From positions 1 through 9,098 of the forward strand of contig JANMZR010000193.1 in NCBI GenBank assembly GCA_031383555.1: a stretch of DNA of 9,098 nt. Reading direction: 5' to 3'. The first letter of the stretch is position 1. The number at the start of each line of letters is the position of its first letter. Below are positions 1 to 5,488 of this stretch, in pieces. The position numbers and the translations under genes are program-made. Source of the DNA: JANMZR01 sp031383555 (GTDB taxonomy: Bacteria; Bacteroidota; Bacteroidia; Cytophagales; Spirosomataceae). The notes beneath the pieces were generated by a model that had not been told where the DNA came from, did not search any database, and saw only the letters and a list, made by a program, of their open reading frames with translations.

Positions 1-1
1 T

Positions 2-619
2 TTACCTACAAATGTGATGCAACATTTTGAAAAAGGTTTGCATAATGACGTTCCATTGTTAACTGGATGGACTTCGGATGATGGAGCTATACGTGAAATC
101 GCCCCAATTACGCTTGAAAACTATAAAAATGAAGCAAAAACTAATTTTGGAGATAAAGCAGATGCATTTCTAAGTATTTTTTCAGCCAAAACCGATGAAG
201 ATGCAATTGCTTTAAAAACTAAATTAGCCATGTTTCAGTCTCGGGCAGTATCCTCGCATTTGTGGGCAGGTTTCAATAAAAAAAGCAAATCATATGTGTA
301 TCAATTTAGTCATGTGCCACCAGATAAACCTAATTTTCCCAATTACGGTGCATTTCATTCTTACGAAGTTCCTTATGCTTTGCATACCCTAAAAAAATGG
401 CATCGCCCTTGGCAAGAGACCGACTGGGATTTAGAAGATAAAATGGCTTCATATTGGGTCAATTTTGCTAAAACTGGCAATCCAAACGGCAAAGGCTTGT
501 CTGAATGGAAAGCCTACAATAAGGAAACTGGCAATACATTGGAATTTGGCAATAAAGTAATTTTGAAAAAAGCAGCATTCAAAAAAGAACTTGATTTTTT
601 GGAAATGGTGTGGAAATAA
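2..619 (+). CDS. Carboxylesterase type B (para-nitrobenzyl esterase/cholinesterase-like), C-terminal part, cut by window edge
   Basis: This is the C-terminal ~205 residues of an alpha/beta-hydrolase of the type-B carboxylesterase family, which hydrolyses carboxylic esters with a Ser-Glu/Asp-His triad. The frame is open to base 2 with no stop, so the gene starts outside the window; the GTG and ATG at 14 and 17 lie inside the protein (preceding residues LPTN). Family members are about 500 residues, so over half is missing, including the GESAGG nucleophile elbow. What is visible is the 'DVPLLTGWTSDDGA' block, where the family's acid usually sits in a '(D/E)EG' motif; here it reads DDG, so Asp may serve. 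The catalytic His follows in 'GAFHSYEVPYAL' (codon at 356-358). The C-terminal 'YWVNFAKTGNPNG' signature is textbook for the family. Many relatives are secreted, but the signal peptide is not in view. Family assignment is secure; the substrate cannot be told. Confidence 0.93.
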   Translation, partial: LPTNVMQHFEKGLHNDVPLLTGWTSDDGAIREIAPITLENYKNEAKTNFGDKADAFLSIFSAKTDEDAIALKTKLAMFQSRAVSSHLWAGFNKKSKSYVYQFSHVPPDKPNFPNYGAFHSYEVPYALHTLKKWHRPWQETDWDLEDKMASYWVNFAKTGNPNGKGLSEWKAYNKETGNTLEFGNKVILKKAAFKKELDFLEMVWK

Positions 620-749
620 ATTGTATTCTGACTGTCGACTTTAAAGAATGACATCAAAATCTAATTTCTATAAAAATTATATACTTTCAAATTTGTTCTC
701 TTTTATTTCGCTCGACAACTGGAAATAGAAACAGCACACAACATTTAAT

Positions 750-792
750 AAAGTAGCGTTCCGGAGCAGAGTCTACTTTTTAGGGACTCTGC
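750..792 (+). terminator. Overlapping hairpins downstream of the esterase gene; possible terminator
   Basis: Two mutually exclusive stems overlap here. AAAGTAG (750-756) pairs with CTACTTT (773-779) and runs into a T5 stretch (777-781), which looks terminator-like. GCAGAGTC (766-773) pairs perfectly with GACTCTGC (785-792) around a T-rich loop. The site lies about 130 nt after the esterase stop. It may be a terminator, or simply part of the repeat-like spacer that continues to 998. The pairing is seen directly; the function is inferred. Confidence 0.35.
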
Positions 793-936
793 GCATTTCG
801 GGATGAAAATTTAGGCCGTAATTTGCAATAAAATTCCAGCCCACGACTCAGGTTGCTGTGATTGTTTTCTCGACTAGAAAATAAATGGCGCAACCAGAAA
901 TTAAAAAGAAAAAAAGGTTCTCTAATTATTGAAACA
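793..936. other. Spacer with no supported gene
   Basis: Together with 620-749, this fills the space between the esterase gene and the first dispersed repeat. A 75-codon minus-strand frame spans 780-1007 but shows no recognisable domain, and it overlaps the hairpin and a repeat copy that also occurs in non-coding places. It is best read as non-coding. The block contains GGTTGCTGTG (851-860) and GCGCAACC (889-896) that could pair weakly. Nothing else is supported. Confidence 0.5.
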
Positions 937-998
937 CCTTGATGTGGTTGGTCGAACAGTCCAAACCATGGCGAGGAGGCTGAGTTACAAACCAAAGC
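937..998 (+). repeat. Dispersed intergenic repeat, copy 1 (plus orientation)
   Basis: This copy begins CCTTGATGTGGTTGGTCGAA and ends ACAAACCAAAGC. It matches the reverse complement of the 2744-2818 copy at both ends: CCTTGGTGTGGTTGGCCGAA at the start and GTACCAACCAAGGC at the end. Internally GGTTGGTC can fold back on a following AGTCCAAACC with a bulged A. All four copies in the window lie between genes and carry terminal GGTTGG/CCAACC-type inverted ends. That suggests a small REP- or MITE-like family, although no target-site duplication could be identified. Confidence 0.6.
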
Positions 999-1068
999 AA
1001 AAAACAATTAGATGATCTAACTAACAATATTTTTACAATATCTAGAGCTGCCGACTCGCATTGCATTT

Positions 1069-2184
1069 TTAAATTTTTATCTTCAGATTGGTAAAAAGAA
1101 ATATCAAAAATTTGCTTAAATAAGTTGTATCTGATTTAACCAAACTTGGACTTTCATGAATAATATTTTTTTTGAAAATTTTAATACCCGCTATTTCTAA
1201 TTTTTCTTTATTTAATTCTTCCACACTATAAACAGATTTGGTTGAATTAATTAATTGAGAAACATTTAAAGTATTATGATTGTCGTTGGATACCACTTTA
1301 ATTATAATTTTACCTACCTCATTAGTAGAAAGGATGTTTTTTATTGAATTACTTAACAATTCTATCCTTTTCCGATTAAGGTCTTCGATATCTTTTTCTA
1401 ATCCAATTTGAATAATTGGTTTATTTACTAAAAATTGTATAGAATCAATTTTGTTGAATTTCAAGTTATTTGCTAGGTTAGAAATTTGCTCGTTGAATTT
1501 TAAATTACCATATCGTATTTTCGCAAAAAAATCTTTACACTTTTCTCTATTTTCTTTGTTATAATACAAATAATCGCATTCCTTTTTTAGATATTGGCTG
1601 TTAAGGTCTGAGTATAGGGTTCTTTTAAAAATACTATCTTGGGGTGTATTTTTTTCAAAATATAAATCTATGGGTCGAAAACTTGCCTCAATTTTTGATA
1701 TTATATCTTTTTTTTCAAATTGGTTATTTATTAAGATTTCATCACTAAAAAGTTTTCCCAACAGAAATGAGATTAAAGCCAAAAGTGGTAAGGCAATCCA
1801 CATCAATATTGGAGGAAAAAGGGTAGGATGTTTCAAATTTGGAAATGATTTTTCAAATTCTTTTTTATTGTCAAACCAGCAGCTTCTTGCAATTTCCTGA
1901 TTGTTATTTGCAAACAGCACAGTCATATACTTTTTATTCTTTTCAATTATTTCATAATTTTCCTTTTTTTTAAGATTCTTTTTGACTGAATTAATCCCTA
2001 ACATTCTAGCCTCATTTGTGGGATATCCTTCGCTTTTAAAAAGTAAATCTCCTTTCGAATCTTTTAAAGCAAAATAATATAATTTGTTTTTAAGATTTTG
2101 AAATAAAACATAGCCTTCTGGTGTAATTTCACCATTTACCAAGTATTCCTTACATGGTAAATAATCATTTTCAATTCGATTCAT
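1069..2184 (-). CDS. DUF1508 (YegP-like) protein with one transmembrane helix and an unrecognised C-terminal domain
   Basis: The 371-residue protein has three parts. Residues 1-115 carry the Bacteroidota DUF1508 arrangement: 'ENDYLPCKEY' (5-14), a first YegP-type unit around 36-70 ('YYFALKDSKG', 'SEGYPTNEAR', 'GINSVKKN'), and a second ending in 'NNNQEIARSC' (93-102). DUF1508 units are small beta-rich modules of unknown role, often in tandem. Residues ~124-146 ('LFPPILMWIALPLLALISFLLG') form one clear membrane helix. The remaining ~225 residues are Lys/Asn/Ile-rich and mostly soluble. In related Bacteroidota proteins I recall, an OmpA-like domain can follow the helix; here 248-300 has a faint resemblance but lacks the usual GHTD motif, so I do not call it. 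A hydrophobic patch (356-366) ends the protein. The coding DNA is very A+T-rich (13 G+C in the 60 nt at 1201-1260). No close same-strand neighbour suggests a partner. Gene real; function unknown. Confidence 0.85.
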   Translation of the reverse strand: MNRIENDYLPCKEYLVNGEITPEGYVLFQNLKNKLYYFALKDSKGDLLFKSEGYPTNEARMLGINSVKKNLKKKENYEIIEKNKKYMTVLFANNNQEIARSCWFDNKKEFEKSFPNLKHPTLFPPILMWIALPLLALISFLLGKLFSDEILINNQFEKKDIISKIEASFRPIDLYFEKNTPQDSIFKRTLYSDLNSQYLKKECDYLYYNKENREKCKDFFAKIRYGNLKFNEQISNLANNLKFNKIDSIQFLVNKPIIQIGLEKDIEDLNRKRIELLSNSIKNILSTNEVGKIIIKVVSNDNHNTLNVSQLINSTKSVYSVEELNKEKLEIAGIKIFKKNIIHESPSLVKSDTTYLSKFLIFLFTNLKIKI

Positions 2185-2324
2185 TGGTTTAAAGATTATT
2201 AATGTTTAAAATTATTGCACACGAAAAATTTTATTTATATCTATAATTTTGGTTTATCTACATTATAAGCTATGCCAAAATTTTCTATCAGGCTTGGTAT
2301 TATTTTTCAATTCCAATTATCATC

Positions 2325-2605
2325 TTATAATTGAATTGTTTGGTCTTTTGGTAAACCATAAAAACTTATCCAATGCTTTGGGTGAATAGTTTGACAATCC
2401 ACACAAGACGTACTATGAATTGCTCCTTTGTGAATATTTATACCAAAAAAGCCAGTGTCTAATACAGAACTTCCATCTCTTGAAACAGTTCTACTGTAAA
2501 AAGGGCAATTTCTTCTTTATTAAATTCAAAGGTGCATTTAATTCCAATAATCTCGTAAAAGATATACGGAATTTTGAAGTTGGGACAGCTAGAGCCACAA
2601 TTTTA
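2325..2605 (-). pseudogene. Decayed gene; C-terminal 'RDG...TGFFGINIH...CQTIHPKHW' domain fragment
   Basis: The clear part is a minus-strand frame open from 2516 down to a TAA at 2325-2327. It reads 'TVSRDGSSVLDTGFFGIN', then 'IHKGAIHSTSCVDCQTI' and 'HPKHWISFYG'. This pattern resembles a phage/bacterial family of uncharacterised, possibly cell-wall-active proteins that end in 'RDG..DTGYFGINIHRG...TSSLGCQTI.P.QW..F'. That is recalled family knowledge; I could not search. The frame has no start codon and meets a stop at 2517-2519. Upstream coding-like sequence continues in other minus frames up to about 2605 ('GIKCTFEFNKEEIALF' in one, 'KIVALAVPTSKFRIS' in another), so at least one frameshift has occurred. 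Only the last ~60 residues are preserved. A plus-strand frame at 2420-2614 overlaps and looks like the antisense shadow. The gene is most likely dead and the donor unknown. Confidence 0.6.
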
Positions 2606-2650
2606 AAGGTATAAAGGTATAAAGGTTAAAAAGTTTAAAAGTTTAAAAAA
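2605..2650. repeat. Short A+T-rich tandem repeats (ATAAAGGT then AAAAGTTT units)
   Basis: Three consecutive (AT)AAAGGT units (2605-2626) are followed by AAGTTTAAAAGTTTAAAA-type units to 2650. They sit at the 5' side of the decayed minus-strand gene and probably arose by replication slippage. No function can be assigned. Confidence 0.6.
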
Positions 2651-2743
2651 TAATATTAATCAAATTTGCAAAAATTATTTCAATTTGTAATAATATTTTT
2701 ATTTAACGTATAATTATAACTTGAAAGTCCATAATGACCTTCA

Positions 2744-2818
2744 GCCTTGGTTGGTACAAAAATTAAAATAACTATCACGCTCTCAGTGGTTGTGCCTCTT
2801 CGGCCAACCACACCAAGG
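2744..2818 (-). repeat. Dispersed intergenic repeat, copy 2 (minus orientation), with internal hairpin
   Basis: The element is bounded by near-inverted ends, CCTTGGTTGGT (2745-2755) and ACCACACCAAGG (2807-2818). Inside is a stable hairpin: GGTTGTGCC (2788-2796) pairs with GGCCAACC (2802-2809) around TCTTC, with one bulged T. Its reverse complement aligns with copy 1 (937-998), and its plus strand aligns with copy 3 (7717-7785). CCTTGGTTGGT and TTCGGCC lie at nearly the same spacing in both (offsets 54 and 52 nt). Confidence 0.65.
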
Positions 2819-2886
2819 AGTTCAGATTATTCAATTTTTTAAATTCAAGATAAAATCAAAAATCAACTGGTTGGCTAAGTGAAAGT

Positions 2887-2960
2887 TCGTTGGCCGGTTG
2901 GTCTAAAAGACTAAACCAGCGCAAAAGGATAGTTATCAAATAAGGACAAAACCACAAACT
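2887..2960 (+). repeat. Dispersed intergenic repeat, copy 4 (plus orientation), facing copy 2
   Basis: GGTTGGTCTAAAAGACTAAACC at the core (2896-2917) folds into a hairpin with one bulged A and matches GGTTGGTCGAACAGTCCAAACC of copy 1 at most positions. Downstream, GATAGTTAT (2928-2936) recurs exactly in the reverse complement of copy 2. Copies 2 and 4 therefore lie as an inverted pair about 70 nt apart. The 3' end is blurred (GGACAAAACCACAAAC instead of ACCAACCAAGG). Confidence 0.5.
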
Positions 2961-3025
2961 AAACCCCTATTCTCCATCGAATTCAGTATCAATCAATGTG
3001 ACCATCTGCTGGCTGCCCATTCCAT

Positions 3026-3128
3026 ATTTTGAGGTGAGCAAATATTTGCTTAAACTTGCAGTAACTTGGCGATGTACTTCAAAACTAGGCGAATATTTGG
3101 GTATTAGTCGGTAATTTAAAGACACTTC
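3026..3128 (+). promoter_or_regulatory. Leader element, copy A: paired ends, inner palindrome and conserved blocks upstream of the 3156 gene
   Basis: This ~103-nt block aligns along its length with 3887-4000, in front of the next gene. Shared blocks in order are TTTTGAGG (3027-3034), TAAACTT (3051-3057), TGGCGAT (3067-3073), CTTCAAAA (3077-3084), GAATATTT (3091-3098), GGTATTA (3100-3106) and a TTTAAAGAC-like end. TTTTGAGG pairs with CTTCAAAA over 8 bp (one G-U), enclosing 42 nt. Inside, AGCAAATATTTGCT (3037-3050) is a perfect palindrome able to fold as a 5-bp hairpin. It could be a cis-acting RNA or a duplicated promoter/operator. A minus-strand frame (stop 2967-2969, open to 3131) also crosses it, so a coding remnant is a competing reading. 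Confidence 0.55.
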
Positions 3129-3155
3129 TATCTATTAACATTTTGCAAATTAAAG

Positions 3156-3887
3156 ATGAATAAATATAAAATGCTGCATAAATGGATGTTACTCCCAATG
3201 GCTGTTATGCAAATGGGTATTTTCAGGGATTATTGGGGCGACTTTTCTGATAATGCATGGTCTGTTCATATTCATTATTGGACAGGTACAATATGGTACA
3301 TCTACCTAATAATTCAGCCCTATTTTGCTACTCATAGTCAAATGTCCCGACATAGGACTAATGGCATTATCGGGATGTTCATTGCCGGAGGTGTTTGCTT
3401 AACTGCTTTGAGTATGATGCATAGAGATATTGTGACAACTCAAAGAGCATTAGCTACGCCTGAACAGTTTGGACCATTTCAGCCATGGTTCTTCTTTGGT
3501 GTGGCCGCTGTGGAAATCGTAATGATGGCAGCATTCGGGTTTGCAGTTATAAAAAGTATTATCCACAGAAAAGAAATAGAAAATCATGCATGGTGGCTTA
3601 TATCTACGGTATTTATTATAATGATGCCAGCTCTAGGTCGTGGAGTTCAAAATGTGTATGTTGATATGCATTCTAAAGAATTTCCAAACATCAATATCAT
3701 TCTTCCTATTTACTTTACACAAATTCTGATTATTGGTATGCTGCTCTTAGGCGCTTGGAAATTCGGAAAGCTTAAACATCCTGCTACATACCTTGCCCTG
3801 GGCGTTAACTTTTTTATATTCTTATTAGAACCAATAGGAAAATCTGAAAATATGCAACTGTTCCTAAAAGCGATGATAAAAGGTTAG
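3156..3887 (+). CDS. Polytopic membrane protein with conserved histidines, DUF2306/cytochrome-b561-like in appearance
   Basis: The 243-residue protein is almost entirely membrane-embedded, with about six or seven helices (roughly 9-22, 41-60, 70-88, 111-133, 143-163, 182-203, 211-228). Its striking feature is histidines at helix borders: H38 and H40 ('WSVHIHYWTG'), H66 ('SRHRTNG'), H89 ('MMHRD'), H137 and H144 ('ENHAWWLIS'). 'HRTNGIIG' and 'HAWWLIS...PALGRG' resemble the HR..G and H.+W++S patterns of DUF2306-type proteins, whose histidines could bind heme or metal. That comparison is from memory and the function is unproven. The start at 3156 follows an A-rich stretch and leaves no alternative Met before residue 6. 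The gene lies behind leader copy A and is followed by leader copy B before 4006. Membrane localisation is very likely; redox or heme function is an inference. Confidence 0.85.
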   Translation: MNKYKMLHKWMLLPMAVMQMGIFRDYWGDFSDNAWSVHIHYWTGTIWYIYLIIQPYFATHSQMSRHRTNGIIGMFIAGGVCLTALSMMHRDIVTTQRALATPEQFGPFQPWFFFGVAAVEIVMMAAFGFAVIKSIIHRKEIENHAWWLISTVFIIMMPALGRGVQNVYVDMHSKEFPNINIILPIYFTQILIIGMLLLGAWKFGKLKHPATYLALGVNFFIFLLEPIGKSENMQLFLKAMIKG

Positions 3888-4000
3888 ATTTTTTGAGGTG
3901 TAAATAAAAGATGAATACACTAAACTTCCGCTAATAAATGGCGATTCTCCTCAAAAAAAGGGGAATATTTAGGTATTAAGTAGTATTTTAAAAAGACTCA
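3887..4000 (+). promoter_or_regulatory. Leader element, copy B: longer paired ends and inner hairpin upstream of the 4006 gene
   Basis: This is the second copy of the leader at 3026-3128. It starts at the stop of the 3156 gene and fills the gap to the ATG at 4006. TTTTTTGAGG (3889-3898) pairs perfectly with CCTCAAAAAA (3949-3958) over 10 bp, enclosing 50 nt. The inner stem is TGTA (3899-3902) with TACA (3916-3919), at the place of the palindrome in copy A but with different sequence. TAAACTT (3921-3927), TGGCGAT (3939-3945), GAATATTT (3963-3970) and GGTATTA (3972-3978) are conserved. An alternative small hairpin TCCTC/GGGGA overlaps the 3' arm. The position allows separate control of the downstream genes by transcription start, attenuation or processing. 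Confidence 0.55.
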
Positions 4001-4005
4001 AAAGA

Positions 4006-4662
4006 ATGAATGACTTTTATAAGCAAGCCCAGTTTCTGCAATGGTTTGAAGCAATAGTACTTTTAATATTTGGATTTTATCCTGCACTTATAATAATTGA
4101 GCTGGCAGACGCTCAATCTATTTTTTACTTACTTTTTCTTTTTTATATACCCCTTGGACAATTCTCAACCACACCATTTTTTAAACTTACGGGTATTTAT
4201 AAATATTATTCACCAATGCTATTGGGCTATATGCCAAATAATATTCAAATAGATTTACATAGTGGCAGTAGTTTTGATTATCTATTTGTAATGAAAAAGT
4301 ACAAAGCAGGAATTGAATTTAGAAAAAGATTAATGACTTATCATTTAGAAGGTTTATTAAATATTATTTCGCAAATAGAAAATGATACAGTGCCAAAAAC
4401 GGTGAATATATCAGGTACATCCTATTTTTTTAATGAACGGACTTTAAATAAAGTTGGCTTTGAACTAGAGAAGCCTTCCTTATTTTATAGAATTAACTTA
4501 TTTGCAAATGCGATTGACTTGATATGGATGTATTCTGTTTCACAAGGAAGGTTTTCAATTCCCAAAATATCGAAAGCAAAAAAGGCGAGCATATCGGGTA
4601 TAAAATTAGTTGAAAGTAAGGATGTAATTGAAGGTCTGTTTAAAAAAATGACATCAAAATAA
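4006..4662 (+). CDS. Uncharacterised two-helix membrane-anchored protein
   Basis: I do not recognise this 218-residue protein. Two N-terminal hydrophobic segments ('FEAIVLLIFGFYPALIIIEL', ~14-33, and 'FYLLFLFYIPLGQF', ~40-53) form a probable helical hairpin. A ~150-residue soluble region follows, which the hairpin topology would place in the cytoplasm. Possible conserved-looking stretches are 'LHSGSSFDYLFVM', 'YHLEGLLNIISQIE', 'ISGTSYFFNERTLNKVGF' and a Lys-rich tail. There is no nucleotide-binding motif, metal ligand set or repeat. The start at 4006 comes 6 nt after the end of leader copy B. The stop is 15 nt before the DUF3267-type zincin gene, so the two are very likely co-transcribed and may work together at the membrane. 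Reading frame and anchor look sound; function is unknown. Confidence 0.78.
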   Translation: MNDFYKQAQFLQWFEAIVLLIFGFYPALIIIELADAQSIFYLLFLFYIPLGQFSTTPFFKLTGIYKYYSPMLLGYMPNNIQIDLHSGSSFDYLFVMKKYKAGIEFRKRLMTYHLEGLLNIISQIENDTVPKTVNISGTSYFFNERTLNKVGFELEKPSLFYRINLFANAIDLIWMYSVSQGRFSIPKISKAKKASISGIKLVESKDVIEGLFKKMTSK

Positions 4663-4677
4663 AAAGAGACTATCATA

Positions 4678-5301
4678 ATGAAAATTAAACCAGACGAATT
4701 AATAGATAATGGATATGTTCAATTAGACAACTTAGGCCATAGAGAACTCATTCCATTTGTAAGGACATACCTAAAAAAGAGAACACCAATTTCGTTATTT
4801 TATACTTTTAGCAATGTAGTAATAGCGAGTTTAATCGTATTTTGGTTTTGGAAAAGCTATGGAACAGACAGTTTCAATTTAGGTAATGCTTTCACTCATT
4901 TTTCATATGGACTTGCCATTGCATTTGGACTCATACCAATACACGAATATATACACGTATTAGCCTATAAATCACAAGGAGCTTTGAATACTTCCTATGA
5001 CGCTAACTTGAAAAAGTTTTACTTTATGGCACTTGCAGACCAATTTGTGGCTAATAAAAAGGAGTTTAGAATAGTTGCAATGGCACCATTTTTGACGATT
5101 ACAGCAACCCTAATAGCATTACTATTTTTCACAAGCCAACTTTGGACTTTTACGATTTTAGGCGTATTACTTACTCATACGGCATTTTCTTCTGGCGACT
5201 TTGGAATGTTAAGTTACTTTGATTTTCACAAAGACAAAGACGTGGTAACTTATGACGACAATAAAAACAGCATATCATATTTTTATGGAAAGAAAAGGTG
5301 A
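4678..5301 (+). CDS. DUF3267-type putative zincin membrane metallopeptidase
   Basis: The 207-residue integral membrane protein has the layout of the DUF3267 family of putative zinc peptidases, which resemble site-2-protease-type enzymes. Helices are at about 40-58, 72-90, 132-152 and 156-176. The HExxH zinc motif is 'IPIHEYIHVLAY' (H89, E90, H93), at the end of the second helix, with E90 as the likely catalytic base. 'KKEFRIVAMAPFLTI' (127-141) matches the family's 'E...V.LAPF' block. 'HTAFSSGDFGML' (167-178) supplies the typical (S/N)..GD element, with D174 a candidate third zinc ligand. All expected motifs are present, so the enzyme looks intact. The ATG is 15 nt after the preceding stop; that gene could encode a partner or substrate, but this is inference. 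The natural substrate of this family is not known to me. Confidence 0.85.
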   Translation: MKIKPDELIDNGYVQLDNLGHRELIPFVRTYLKKRTPISLFYTFSNVVIASLIVFWFWKSYGTDSFNLGNAFTHFSYGLAIAFGLIPIHEYIHVLAYKSQGALNTSYDANLKKFYFMALADQFVANKKEFRIVAMAPFLTITATLIALLFFTSQLWTFTILGVLLTHTAFSSGDFGMLSYFDFHKDKDVVTYDDNKNSISYFYGKKR

Positions 5302-5429
5302 ATGAAGACAACTCTGTAACATTTATAGTCTTGGGTGCTAGGATTCAAATTAGAAGTTATTGCTAACAAAAATGATAACAATCAACCAAAAAACTGAGTT
5401 GAGTCACTTATTCAGCTAATGATGTCACG

Positions 5430-5437
5430 TAATTTTG
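5430..5437 (+). promoter_or_regulatory. Candidate Bacteroidota -7 box for the 5489 gene
   Basis: TAATTTTG fits the TAnnTTTG -7 consensus of the Bacteroidota primary sigma factor exactly. It lies 51 nt before the ATG at 5489. The -33 element is poor (a TTA about 19 nt upstream rather than TTG), so the call rests on one box and on its position. Confidence 0.35.
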
Positions 5438-5488
5438 CCTCAATCATTAAATCAAAATATATACTTACCATTTTAACTGAACAAAATT

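Noticed and set aside
780..1007. Minus-strand open frame of 75 codons
   Set aside because: It covers a perfect hairpin and a dispersed repeat copy, has no recognisable domain or membrane logic, and repeats of the same family elsewhere are not in open frames.
1670..1900. Plus-strand open frame inside the DUF1508 gene
   Set aside because: It is antisense to the well-supported minus-strand gene, including its transmembrane segment, and has no independent evidence.
2243..2253. TAATTTTG-like plus-strand -7 box
   Set aside because: It matches the consensus by sequence but points into the antisense side of a decayed gene with no plus-strand gene downstream. Such boxes arise by chance in A+T-rich spacers.
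2420..2614. Plus-strand open frame of 64 codons
   Set aside because: The opposite strand carries the more protein-like remnant with a recognisable motif pattern, so this looks like its antisense shadow.
2605..2650. Short A+T-rich direct repeats as a CRISPR or origin iteron array
   Set aside because: Units are only 8-9 bp, directly abutting and degenerate, with no spacers, no cas genes and no DnaA boxes or replication gene nearby.
648..4662. Shared string AATGACATCAAAAT at about 647-660 and 4648-4661
   Set aside because: It is one short A-rich match, lying after one gene's stop and at the other gene's 3' end, with no further flanking similarity. Treated as chance.
3156..5301. The membrane trio as an antiphage defence island
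   Set aside because: There is no nuclease, ATPase, cyclase, toxin/antitoxin or other defence hallmark. A membrane zincin alone does not support the claim.
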